Below are positions 1 to 9,112 of a stretch of 64,000 bases of DNA, piece after piece. The notes under the pieces are model-generated. The model searched no databases and was not told the origin of the DNA. It saw nothing but the letters and a program-made list of their open reading frames with translations. Origin of the DNA: Coccinella septempunctata (lineage: Eukaryota > Arthropoda > Insecta > Coleoptera > Coccinellidae); NCBI RefSeq assembly GCF_907165205.1, contig NC_058189.1, positions 21,698,001 to 21,762,000 of the forward strand, in the 5' to 3' direction. The stretch's first letter is position 1; every line of letters starts with the position of its first letter. A program made the position numbers and the translations under genes.

Positions 1-1917
1 TTTTCGAAAGATTGAAGGAGCATTACTCATAGGTCTTAAATCAAAATAACGACTCGGATTTATCAATTTTAGACCTGCTCCCCGCGTATAGTCAGATGAC
101 ATCCTTGATGACGAAATCTCAATGTCGGAAATCATAAGTGCGATTAGAAATATGAAAAATGATAAGTCAACTGGTTTAGACGGCATTCCAGTGGAGATAT
201 TCAAAGCCTTGGATGAAGACATTGTCAATAGTCTCCTAACACTATTCCGCAATATCTGGGAACAGGGAGATGTGCCACAAGACTTCAGAGACGCTTTAGT
301 TATCAACCTCTATAAGAACAAAAGCGATACGTCGAATTGCAACAACTACAGGGGCATATCGTTGCTTAGTGTGGCCGGTAAAATTCTCTCGAAGATTATG
401 GCTAATCGTCTGGTTCCACTCTTAGAAAAACTATTGCCTGAATCCAAGTGCGACTTTCGATCAAATCGAGGAACGGTGGACCTAATTTTCACACTGCGAC
501 AGCTGCAAGAGAAGGCCCGTGAACAACAATCAAGGATCTATACAGCCTACATCGATCTAAATAAGACATTCGATCCGGTGAATCGGAGAGCGCTCTGGAA
601 AATCATGGCACGTCTTGGAGTACCCGAAAAATTCTTAGCAGTGTGTAAAAGCCTTCATACCAACAACACCGCTAGAATACAACATAATGGTTCTACAACC
701 GACCATTTCTCAACCAACTCTGGAATAAAACAAGGCTGCGTATTAGCGCCTTTACTGTTCAATATTTTCGCCATAGCTTTGTCGATAATTGCTAACATGA
801 GTATGCCCGTAAGAGGTGTTGGGATAAGATTCAGATTTGATGGAGGCCTGTTTGACCTGAAGCGCCTCAGAGCAAAAACCAGTACCAAGTTTATCACTGA
901 ACTTCGATATGCAGACGACTGTTCACTTATCGCTAGCAGCTCGGAGGATCTACAGATAAGGTTGGACACCTATGAACATATATACGAAGCTTTAGGCCTT
1001 GGACTCATTATCGACAAAACTGAAATCCTGGTAAGTCCGCCAGAAAGCCTTCGAACAGATATCAGTCTGGAGAATGAAACTCTAGAACAGTTCGAGCAGT
1101 TCAAATACTTGGGAATCTTCATAAATACTAGGGCTAACCTTGACACGGAAATACACAACCGTATCAATACGGCATCACGGGCATTCTGGAAGCTAAAGGA
1201 GAGGGTGTTTCAAAATCACGACCTCAATCTGAAGACCAAGACAGCTGTTTACAAAGCAGTGGTCCTCCCAACGCTCCTCTACGGAAGCGAAAGCTGGACG
1301 CCCTACAGGCGACATATTAAACAGCTCGAACAAACGCAACAACGTGATCTAAGACAGATAATGCACATCAGATGGTTCCACAGAGTTTCGAATGCAGAAG
1401 TCTTGAAACGCGCGAGTTGTACAACAATTGAGACTCAAGTGACGAGGGCCCGACTCAGATGGAGCGGCCACATTCTGAGGATGCAAGACACAAGACTCCG
1501 CAAAATAGCTCTATATGGGGAATTCACTGAGGGAGCTCGGAAACCAGGAGGCCAGTACAAGCGGTTTAAGGTTACACTACATCAATCCCTAAAATCAATT
1601 AATGCCAATCATAACTGGGAACAACTAGCGTTAGACAGGTCACAGTGGAGGTCTTTGGTACACAGTTATAATGGAGACTCGAGAAGGATACAGCTGCGGC
1701 CAGATCTGGTTGGTGACTATCCATGCCCGGAGTGTGGTAGGATATGTAGGTCTACAGTCACAGGAGAGCACACAGTGGCAATTAGCCCTGAAAAATTATT
1801 AGTCTGTTCGCACCTTTTTTTTTTTCCTTTCTTTTTCTTTTCTTTTTGTTTTTTCCCTTTTTTCGTCTTTTTGTAGATTCATTCCCGGCAACGGGATACA
1901 GCAATGAATGAATGTTT
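1..1917 (+). mobile_element. Non-LTR retrotransposon (LINE), 5'-truncated, 3' part
   Basis: This is the 3' portion of a LINE cut by the window edge. It holds the RT domain with a YADD active site, a C-terminal CPECGR...CRS zinc-finger-like segment, a long pyrimidine tract (about 1809-1872) and a short tail of tandem AATG units (about 1905-1917). A short-repeat tail instead of poly(A) fits RTE/CR1-like LINEs, but the clade is not certain. Upstream of 122 the reading is broken: related sequence is found in a second frame at about 60-105, with a stop at 30-32, so the copy is dead. Confidence 0.85.
122..1876 (+). pseudogene. LINE reverse transcriptase (ORF2 C-terminal part)
   Basis: The open frame is 584 codons. 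From the N-terminus it shows the RT fingers (GLDGIPVEIFKA), the NYRGISLLS segment, motif A (AYIDLNKTFD), the GIKQGCVLAPLLF motif, and the catalytic LRYADD at about residues 264-269. A thumb and connection region follows (FKYLGIFI, LLYGSESW), then a C-terminal RWSGHILRM region and a CX2C pair. The last 25 or so residues are Phe-rich only because the frame runs into the pyrimidine tract, so the true C-terminus lies near 1790. The ATG at 122 is internal to a longer ancestral ORF2 and is not an authentic start. It would have copied its RNA by target-primed reverse transcription. No endonuclease domain is present. Confidence 0.8.
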
Positions 1918-2311
1918 GATATTCAAAAATGTATTTCTGATATTCAATAGGATATGCGTATATTATGTATAAATATTGAATTGTTTTTGTGATAAGGAAT
2001 TATGGTAGTTTATGAAAAATGTTTTTGTGTAATGAATAAGTTGTGTAATTAGAATAAAGTGAATTTAAAAGCTAATTTCAATCATAAAATGAATCCGTGT
2101 TCGAAGAACAATGAAATAAATTTTTAACTGATTTTTTTTCGATTCTTCGGATCAGAGAAAAATCCAGATAAAGATTCGTATCATTCGTTATCTCACTGTA
2201 ATTTCTTAGTGAGCAATTTATTCGAATCTTTCTCTGAGTTTCAATCAGAAATTTTCAAATTTATTCTGCCTTGATCATTACAAGTAAATTAAAAATGTGC
2301 GTTACAGATTC
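1918..2311. other. AT-rich spacer, no gene seen
   Basis: AT-rich sequence between the LINE tail and the gypsy target site. I see no coding frame, repeat or structured motif. It is probably intronic sequence of IFT122, whose exons lie on the minus strand further right. Confidence 0.5.
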
Positions 2312-2315
2312 CTAT
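2312..2315. repeat. Target-site duplication CTAT of the gypsy element (left copy)
   Basis: The bases CTAT directly precede the 5' LTR and recur at 9048-9051 directly after the 3' LTR. A 4-bp duplication is usual for Ty3/gypsy integrases. Confidence 0.9.
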
Positions 2316-2600
2316 TGTAACCAGTCCGGCCCTTGCGGTCGGACCTTTCGAGAACCAGAGCGGTCGAGAAATTCCAGAATAACCGCGAAGGTACCTGAAT
2401 GTTTCCGGCGCCTATATAAGCCCAGCGGAGGAGCAGGTAGAGAAGTACAAGTACAGTTACAGTGCAAGCGATAAGTGGAAATAAACAAGAGTGGAAATAA
2501 ATAGTAGTGTAATAATTAGTTTGTGAGTTATATGTGTATTAAGTGTAAATAAATAATTTTAATAAGTTGGACGTTTTAATCAAGCGAAGAAAACGTTACA
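2316..2600 (+). repeat. 5' LTR of gypsy element
   Basis: 285 bp, TGTAACC...CGTTACA. It carries a TATA-like box (TATATAAG, 2413-2420) followed by AATAAA signals near 2479 and 2497, so U3, R and U5 can be placed roughly. The 3' LTR has TAAATAAG at the matching TATA position. A reading frame in this LTR that corresponds to the tail of the macrodomain ORF ends at a TAA at 2472-2474. Confidence 0.95.
2413..2420 (+). promoter_or_regulatory. TATA box in 5' LTR
   Basis: TATATAAG lies in GC-richer surroundings about 60-85 bp upstream of the AATAAA signals, the expected position for the retroelement promoter. The corresponding 3' LTR site reads TAAATAAG. Confidence 0.6.
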
Positions 2601-2601
2601 T

Positions 2602-2619
2602 TGGTGTCAAGTGTGCGGT
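2602..2619 (+). promoter_or_regulatory. Primer-binding site
   Basis: TGGTGTCAAGTG begins one base after the 5' LTR. The leading TGG is complementary to the CCA end of a tRNA, as expected for a minus-strand primer site. The tRNA species was not determined. Confidence 0.75.
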
Positions 2620-2665
2620 TCAACATCGCTCAAATTAAATAAATAATTTTGGATATTTGGAGTTC

Positions 2666-3970
2666 ATGCCAGTGACCACAAGACTACAGAACGCGATGGA
2701 GACTCAAGCGGTAATGGACTTTTTAAGTAAGATGAACGAAAGAATGGAAGAAAATTCTCGAAAATTAAATGAACAAATGGTCCAAATGGAAGAAAATTCT
2801 CGAAAATTGAATGAGAAAATGGACGAGAACTCTTGTAAAATGAATGAGAAAATGGACGAGAACTCTTGTAAGTTGAATGAACAAATGGAAAAAAATTCTC
2901 GAAAATTGAATGAGAAAATGGACCAGATTAAGGAAAATTGTAATGATGTGGTGAGTCAACTTACAGATAAATTGGATAAGAAACTGGAAACCATAAATGA
3001 AAAATTTGAAAAAGTAGACGAGAAGTTTGATATAGTGAACGAAAAATTTTACGAAGTTTATGAAAGAGTTCATGAAAAGTTTGACAAAGTTTATGAAAGA
3101 GTTGACGAAAAGTTTGACAAAGTTTATGACGACGTTAATGGAAAATTGGAAGAAATGGCAGGAATAATTGAACATCATTCCAAATTGATAGATTCCTTGA
3201 AAAGAATGTCAAACAGAACAGATATTCTGGCTTCAACACCCTACAGCACAGCGAAAGCGGAAAATGACGGCGAAGGTAGTAGAATGAAGATCAAGCCTCC
3301 AACTTTTGATGGAAAAATACCCTGGTCAACTTACCAAAAACAGTTTGAAGCTGCTGCGCTGGCAAACAATTGGAACGATAACGAAAAAGCCACGGCATTA
3401 ATAATAGCTCTACGAGGAGAGGCACTCAACATTCTGCAAACGATTCCGGAGAACCAACAAGCCTGTTACGAAGTTCTTACATCGAAACTTCAGATGAGAT
3501 ATGGTGATGCTCATCTACAACAAGTATACCATGCACAAATAAAGAATCGAGTGCAGATAACAGGGGAAAATCTCCAAGAGTTTGAAGGTGATGTGGCGAG
3601 ATTAGTCAGGCTGGCTTATCCATCTGCTCCAGATAGCTTCCTAGAACAGCTATCAATCCAGACATTCGTGGACGGGATAAAGGATAGCGAAATACAACAA
3701 GCCCTGAGACTAGCACGCCCTAGAACCGTAGATGATGCCTTAGCCCAGGCTTTGGAAATCGAAGCAGCGAAGCAAGCGTCGCATAGGGGACACCTTCGTG
3801 TAAGACAAGTCCAAGAAACAGACCGATCTATTGAGGACATTGTCAGAGAAGAAATCCGCAGAATATCACAAGTTAGGAAAAAGGATGCTGTGTGCTGGAA
3901 CTGCAACAAAAGTGGGCATTTCAAGCGAAACTGTCCAGAATTGGAAAAAGAGTCACAGCAGGGAAACTGA
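2666..3970 (+). CDS. gag: Gypsy Gag (coiled coil, capsid, CCHC zinc knuckle)
   Basis: 434 codons from the first ATG (2666) after the primer-binding site, ending at TGA 3968-3970; a TTG nine bases upstream is in frame but is not a likely start. Residues about 15-175 are a long charged coiled coil built of internal repeats (ENSRKLNEKM-type units, then EKFDKVYERVD-type units). Residues about 210-385 are a retrotransposon capsid domain (PTFDGKIPWSTYQKQFE...). One CCHC knuckle, CWNCNKSGHFKRNC, lies near the C-terminus and would bind RNA. The frame is intact, unlike pol. The protease frame overlaps the gag end in the -1 frame, so Gag-Pol would need a -1 shift; I did not find a canonical slippery heptamer. 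Confidence 0.9.
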   Translation: MPVTTRLQNAMETQAVMDFLSKMNERMEENSRKLNEQMVQMEENSRKLNEKMDENSCKMNEKMDENSCKLNEQMEKNSRKLNEKMDQIKENCNDVVSQLTDKLDKKLETINEKFEKVDEKFDIVNEKFYEVYERVHEKFDKVYERVDEKFDKVYDDVNGKLEEMAGIIEHHSKLIDSLKRMSNRTDILASTPYSTAKAENDGEGSRMKIKPPTFDGKIPWSTYQKQFEAAALANNWNDNEKATALIIALRGEALNILQTIPENQQACYEVLTSKLQMRYGDAHLQQVYHAQIKNRVQITGENLQEFEGDVARLVRLAYPSAPDSFLEQLSIQTFVDGIKDSEIQQALRLARPRTVDDALAQALEIEAAKQASHRGHLRVRQVQETDRSIEDIVREEIRRISQVRKKDAVCWNCNKSGHFKRNCPELEKESQQGN

Positions 3971-5560
3971 AAGGGGTCGGTGATAAGGGGCATAAATCGA
4001 CCCAAGCCAAAAATGCCCCCGAAGTGATAATCCGAGGAATAATGTCTAAGGATTTATCAAGCATAATTATCCCTGGAAAGATAAATGATCGAAATGTGAA
4101 AATACTGGTAGACACTGGCTCGACCAAAACCATTGTGCGTCCAGAAATTGCTGAAGGACTCAAGACTCGCCCAGTTAGGAAAAAAACTCCGAACTGCGTC
4201 TGGACAAGAAATACCGACTTATGGATCGATCGTCTCCACTATTGAATTGGGAAACACAACAATTAGCCACGAAGTTCGGGTAGCTGGAATCACGGAAGAA
4301 GTTATTCTGGGATTGGACCTTGTTAAGAAGCTTGGATGCCAATTGGATATGAAGAGTGATGTACTTCGGCTAGGAAGTGAAGAGATTCCATTCAATGATG
4401 TGGAGGACAAGATATATCGGATTCGACTGGCCGAGGACATCACGTTGCCAGGGCGAACTGAAGGCATAGTGACTGGTAGATGTGACGATGTAACGAGGAG
4501 TGGCTGCGTGAGAGTAATTGAGCCCTGTGACGATACAACATTAGCTGAAGGACTATTACTTGGGAAGACCTTGGTAAGGGTAAGAGACAGCATTCCCATC
4601 CGACTGCTCAATGTCAACATGTTTCCAGTCACCCTGAAGAAGGATACCTTGATTGGACGTGGTGTACCAGTGTACCATATTTCGGGTGGGATAAGTACTG
4701 CAGAAATCTCAAAGTCACAAAGGAATTCTGAAGAACTGGTGTCCCTCCTCACTTCAAAGTGTCAAGAGCTCGACCGATACCAACTACTCGAAGTGAGAAA
4801 ATTGGTTCAAACCTTCTCCGACGTTTTTGCCACTGACGAAAGAGCAGGGAAGACCGATGTTGTGCAGCATAAAATCAATACGGGTGATGCACAACCTATC
4901 CGACAGCATCCTAGACGTCTTCCTCTGGCAAAAAGAGAAGAAGCTGAAAGAATTATTGAAGACATGGCGAGAGAAGGTGTAATTGAACCCTCCGATAGCC
5001 CCTGGACATCGCCCGTTGTATTAGTGAAGAAGAAGGATGGAACCACTAGATTCTGCGTAGACTACAGGCAGCTCAATCAGGCCACGAAAAAGGACAGCTA
5101 TCCCTTACCGAGAATTGACGATACCCTGGACACACTCTCGGGATCACGTTGGTTTTCCACCTTGGATCTGAAGAGTGGGTATTGGCAGGTTGGCTTGGAT
5201 CCAAAAGACAAAGAAAAGACTGCCTTCAGTATTGGAACGGGTCTGTGGCAGTTTAAAGTTATGCCTTTCGGTCTATGCAATGCCCCTGCCACATTTGAAC
5301 GTCTGATGGAGACAATATTGAGAGGGCTCTCCTGGAAAACTTGTCTGGTGTATCTTGATGATGTGATAGTAGTGGGAAAATCATTCCAAGATCACCTACA
5401 CAACCTATCCGAAGTTTTCCAGCGACTTCGTGATGCCAACCTAAAGCTAAGTCCTAATAAGTGTAATCTGTTTCGAACAGAAGTGAAATATTTAGGACAC
5501 GTAGTTTCACGGGGAGGTGTGAAAGTTGATCCGGATAAGATCAAGGCAGTGCAGGAATAG
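3892..5560 (+). pseudogene. pol: Gypsy pol, part 1: protease and reverse transcriptase
   Basis: The aspartic protease active site LVDTGSTKTIV lies at about 4105-4137, in the -1 frame relative to gag. The frame then breaks at a run of seven A (4180-4186): upstream and downstream protease sequences match only if the run is one base shorter. Downstream, RT is complete in one frame, with the WTSPVVLVKKKDG region, motif A (FSTLDLKSGYWQV), the FGLCNAPATFERLM motif and catalytic YLDD (5351-5362). The frame stops at TAG 5558-5560, at a position where the RT-RNase H connection normally continues. The product would process the polyprotein and copy the RNA, but this copy cannot make it. Confidence 0.93.
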
Positions 5561-7351
5561 CCAACACCGAAAGACAAGAGTGAGTTGCGGAGTTTCTTAG
5601 GCCTTTGCACTTATTATAGAAGATTTGTATCTGGTTCTGCCAACGTTGCCAAGCCGCTGACGAAATTGACGGAAGATGGACAGGAGTACATTTGGTACGA
5701 TGATTGCGCTGAAGCCTTCGAACGATTGAAAAAGGCTCTGGTCACAGCTCCAGTTCTGAGTTACGCAAGGGCTGAAGGTAAAAATGTGCTCGACACCGAC
5801 GCCAGTAATACAGCCATTGGCGGCGTTCTATCGCAAGTCCAGGATGGACAGGAAAGAGTCATCGGGTACTTCAGCAAGGTGTTGTCCAAACCAGAACGGA
5901 ATTATTGCGTGACCAGGAGAGAACTTTTAGCAGTCATCAAGTCCGTAGAACATCTCTACAAATATTTGTACGGAAGGAAATTCTTACTAAGAACGGACCA
6001 TGCTGCTTTGAAATGGCTCCTGAGTTTCAAGAACCCGGAAGGACAAGTGGCTAGATGGATTGAGAGGCTGCAAGAGTATGACTTTGACACTGAACACAGA
6101 GCGGGGACTAGCCATCGCAATGCAGACGCGTTATCAAGAAGACCTTGTCCCGAGAATTGCAGCCATTGTTCGCGCCTGGAAGAAAAGATCGATTTAAGGC
6201 GGACCACCGTAATCGAAGACGACTGGCTACCTGAAGAAATTCAAAGAGCACAAGAGGAAGATAACGACTTGAAAGTAATCCTGAGTTGGAAGAAGAGCGG
6301 TAGACGACCTACTTGGGAAGAAGTATCCAGACTGAGCCAGAATGTAAAGTCGTATTGGGCACAATGGGAAACATTGAAGATTGATGGAGGTCTTCTGAAA
6401 CGTTGTTGGGAAAATGAAGATGGAACTGAGCAGAGACTTCTGTTGATTGTGCCAAAGAGCCGTGTGACAGACATTCTGACCAGACTACATAATGGAACTT
6501 CAGGTGGACATTTCGGGATAACCAAGACGTTGGAAAAAGTCAGGCAGCCATTTTATTGGCTAAATTGTAAAAGGGACGTTAAAGATTGGTGTAGAAGATG
6601 CAAGGTTTGTGCTGCTGCTAACGGACCTTATGATAAAGGAAAAGCATCAATGAGGCAATATAACGTCGGATCCCCCATGGAACGAGTAGCTATCGACATC
6701 GCTGGCCCCTTTCCCGAAACAGACCATGGAAACAAGTACATTTTGGTAGCGATGGACTATTTCACGAAATGGGTGGAAGCCTACGGTATTCCTAATCAAG
6801 AGGCAAGTACGGTAGCTGATAAATTGGTCAGAGAATTCTTCTGCAGATCTGGAATACCTCTGGAGCTGCATTGTGATCAAGGCCGAAATTTTGAATCGAA
6901 GCTATTCCAAGAAGTATGCAGCAAATTGGGAATTCACAAAACAAGGACTACACCTCTTCATCCACAATCAGACGGCATGGTCGAACGAATAAATCGGACC
7001 ATGGGAAAACATCTGGCCAAAGTAGTTTCTGATCACCAGCGGGATTGGGATGAATATTTACATCTATTCACCATGGCATATAGATCTTCGGTTCAAGAAT
7101 CTACCAAGGAAACTCCATCCAGTATAATGTTCGGCCGAGAAATAAGGCTGCCTTGCGACTTGGAGTTTGGATGTAAGCCTGGAGAAGACGTAGCTGGGGA
7201 GGACTACGTTATTAAATTAAGGAACAAGCTGGATTACATTCATGGCAAGGTGCGCAATCAAATGCAGCAAGCAAGTGACCGAATGAAAATGCGCTACGAC
7301 ATCAAGGCTATTGAAGGTGGATTCACCGCTGGAGATCTGGTGTGGCTATAA
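5561..7351 (+). pseudogene. pol: Gypsy pol, part 2: RNase H and integrase
   Basis: This continues the RT frame after the TAG stop. It begins with the RT connection (LRSFLGLCTYYRRF), then RNase H (TDASNTAIGGVLS, RRELLAVIKSVEHLYKYL, LRTDHAALKWLL, HRNADALSRRP), then the integrase HHCC zinc finger (about 6488-6625) and the catalytic core with D (VAIDIAGP, about 6694), D (HCDQGRNFES) and E (DGMVERINR). The frame is lost at about 7345-7351, just after GDLVWL, where about two bases appear to be missing. All three integrase acidic residues are present, so the inactivation is by frame breaks, not by loss of active sites. Confidence 0.93.
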
Positions 7352-7565
7352 TCCACAAAGGAGGAAAGGTTTTTCACCAAAGCTGCAGAGGCAGTGGGAG
7401 GGACCGTATGAAGTAATCAAGAGGATAAATGATGTAGTTTACCGGATAAGGAACCTCCCCAGAGGAAAACCAAAGGTTGTCCATTTCAACCGATTAGCCC
7501 CCTACGCGCAGTACAAAGAAGAAGTACGTCTTGTGGAAGCCCCGATGCAAGGTATTGTGGGTTGA
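7352..7565 (+). pseudogene. pol: Gypsy pol, part 3: integrase GPY/F domain, cut by solo LTR
   Basis: In the frame of position 7311 the sequence reads LQRQWEGPYEVIKRINDVV and then KPKVVHFNRLAPY, the classic GPY/F module at the end of gypsy integrases. No chromodomain follows. The apparent stop TGA (7563-7565) lies inside the inserted solo LTR that begins at 7556, so it is not the native end of pol. Without the insertion the frame continues into the macrodomain segment. Confidence 0.88.
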
Positions 7566-8124
7566 ATAGTCTGTTGAGCTGGAACTATCGTTAGTTTTTC
7601 CAGGGAAAAGGGAAGTGAAATGAAATATTCCAACAGAATATCACAGTTTTTATTCAACCCAACTTTATGAGGGTTGCCCTGAAGAGCAAAATATGTGCAA
7701 TGTCGTTTTAACAAAAACGAATTTGTTTCGCCCTAATGTGCGGTCACTGTTGACGTCCGGAATGCAGGCTCGGGATGCAGGTCAAGTGTCGCCCTGATAA
7801 TTGTTAACAGATGTGTTGGGACTGCACGTCTTCGGGTAGCTGGAGTGGTTTTGAGAAAAACCTTTTGTGTGCAGGCTTGGAATGCGGAAGCGATATGCGT
7901 GATTTTCTTGGCTGGTGGTCGTCTGTCTCTATCGCTGAGTCTGAATGTGAATGTGTTTTGCTTTCCATATGGGTTCTTTTTATAACATTTTCCCTGCACC
8001 AATGAAATTGTACGACGAAGGAGGAGTGGTTTCCTATGTTTCTTCGTTCTGATTTTCTCGTCGAATTTGTTGTAGGAATTCGGCATATGAATTTATTTTC
8101 GAGGAAATTATTACATTTCCTACA
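7556..8124 (-). repeat. Solo LTR of another retrotransposon, inserted in pol
   Basis: 569 bp with inverted termini (TGTGGG at the left; the right end read from the other strand is TGTAGG), flanked by a 4-bp target duplication GTAT (7552-7555 and 8125-8128). Read on the minus strand it has a TATA-like TTATAAAAAG (about 7977-7986) and AATAAA (about 7651-7656), the expected LTR order, so the parent element pointed left. No internal element sequence remains, which implies LTR-LTR recombination. It splits the gypsy integrase C-terminus from the macrodomain module. Confidence 0.85.
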
Positions 8125-8128
8125 GTAT

Positions 8129-8951
8129 CAGCGATTACCAGACGTTTATGGATTGTTATGGTGAGACACGCGTTGCACGGTTCGGCGTTACACAGGAAGT
8201 ACATCAAGATCTCTTTACCGTGTCTGAGGAATACTCTCTCGCTCATTGCGTAGCGGAGGACCTTCGTATGAGCAAAGGAATAGCAAGAGTATTCAGAAAT
8301 AAATTTGGACGTCAGGAACAACTATTGCGACAGCAGCCAAGAATCGGAAAAGTTTTGAAATTGAAGGCTGAAGGTCGGTTCATTTATTACCTAGTCACAA
8401 AGCAACATTCCTATCAGAAGCCAACCTATCAGAATCTATGGACGGCACTGCATAGCTTGAAAGAAGACCATCAACGCTTTGGGGTTAGGAAATTAGCTGT
8501 TCCCAAGCTCGGTTGTGGATTGGACCAGCTAAATTGGCGAGTTGTGCGAAGCATGTTGGAGGTGGTATTTCAGGGGACTGGTATACGGATCCTGGTGTGC
8601 AGTTTCAACACAAAGCAGGCCAGAGAGCCTGGAAAAACTGTGGAGTGCTACTTCCATCAGAATGGCTACTGTAGGAATGGTGATGAGTGCAAGTTTCGCC
8701 ACGGTCCTCGGAGGAATTCACTAAATCTGTTCTGGGACAGAACAGGCTTAAGGAGGGGACAGTGTAACCAGTCCGGCCCTTGCGGTCGGACCTTTCGAGA
8801 ACCAGAGCGGTCGAGAAATTCCAGAATAACCGCGAAGGTACCTGAATGTTTCCGGCGCCTAAATAAGCCCAGCGGAGGAGCAGGTAGAGAAGTACAAGTA
8901 CAGTTACAGTGCAAGCGACTTGTGGAAATAAACAAGAGTGGAAATAAATAG
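8129..8951 (+). CDS. Macrodomain (OARD1/TARG1-like) plus CCCH zinc finger, Pol C-terminal module
   Basis: The frame is open from 8091; the first ATG is at 8148 (267 codons from it). Numbering from that ATG, residues about 18-152 form a macrodomain of the OARD1/TARG1 type, with DLFTV...SLAHCVAEDLRMSKGIA, FIYYLVTKQ, KPTYQNLW and VPKLGCGLDQLNW. Human TARG1 uses Lys84 and Asp125 to remove ADP-ribose from acidic residues; the matching Lys85 (8400-8402) and Asp126 (8523-8525) are kept. Residues 167-185 form a CCCH finger (C-X7-C-X5-C-X3-H) of RNA-binding type. The segment is in the same frame as the integrase GPY/F domain once the solo LTR is discounted. The frame runs through the polypurine tract into the 3' LTR and ends at TAG 8949-8951, so the native C-terminus is uncertain. 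The role is unknown; reversal of host ADP-ribosylation is an inference. Confidence 0.88.
8750..8762 (+). promoter_or_regulatory. Polypurine tract
   Basis: AAGGAGGGGACAG directly abuts the 3' LTR and would prime plus-strand DNA synthesis. It also lies inside the macrodomain-CCCH reading frame. Confidence 0.85.
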
Positions 8952-9047
8952 TAGTGTAATAGTTAGTTTGTGAGTTATATGTGTATTAAGTGTAAATAAA
9001 TAATTTTAATAAGTTGGACGTTTTAATCAAGCGAAGAAAACGTTACA
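8763..9047 (+). repeat. 3' LTR of gypsy element
   Basis: 285 bp, the same length as the 5' LTR, with five differences: one in the TATA-like box, three clustered (TAA to CTT near the AATAAA signals) and one A/G difference. The clustered change removes the stop codon that ends the corresponding frame in the 5' LTR, so the macrodomain-CCCH frame extends further here. Confidence 0.95.
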
Positions 9048-9097
9048 CTATTTTATTTGGTTTCGTCGGAAATGAGTACATGTACCGTAAAAACAGA

Positions 9098-9112
9098 TAA
9101 TAATAATAATAA
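9098..9112. repeat. (TAA)n microsatellite
   Basis: Five TAA/ATA units directly precede the truncated 5' end of the R4-like LINE. Confidence 0.7.

Larger units (their letters stand above)
2316..9047 (+). mobile_element. Complete Ty3/gypsy LTR retrotransposon with macrodomain-CCCH module
   Basis: Both LTRs are 285 bp, begin TGTAACC and end CGTTACA, and differ at 5 positions (about 1.8%). The element is flanked by a perfect 4-bp target duplication, CTAT (2312-2315 and 9048-9051). A primer-binding site, an intact gag, a pol broken by two frameshifts and one stop, and a polypurine tract follow in canonical order, with the Ty3/gypsy domain order RT-RNase H-integrase. Two features are exceptional: a macrodomain plus CCCH zinc finger between integrase and the 3' LTR, and a foreign solo LTR (7556-8124) inserted in between. 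The low LTR divergence indicates a fairly recent insertion. Confidence 0.96.

Noticed and set aside
1801..1876. Phe-rich C-terminus of the first LINE protein
   Set aside because: It is read-through into the pyrimidine tract before the LINE 3' tail.
2765..3178. 137-codon minus-strand frame rich in Phe, Ile and His
   Set aside because: Antisense of the Gag coiled-coil repeats; its composition is explained by the repeats on the plus strand.
7733..8086. 117-codon minus-strand frame as a gene
   Set aside because: Lies wholly in the solo LTR; no homology recognised and LTR structure explains the sequence.
8104..8130. Splice acceptor (TTTCCTACAG) for a subgenomic macrodomain mRNA
   Set aside because: The TACA is the end of the inserted solo LTR and GTAT its target duplication, so the site did not exist in the ancestral element. 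It could act now, but no donor is supported.
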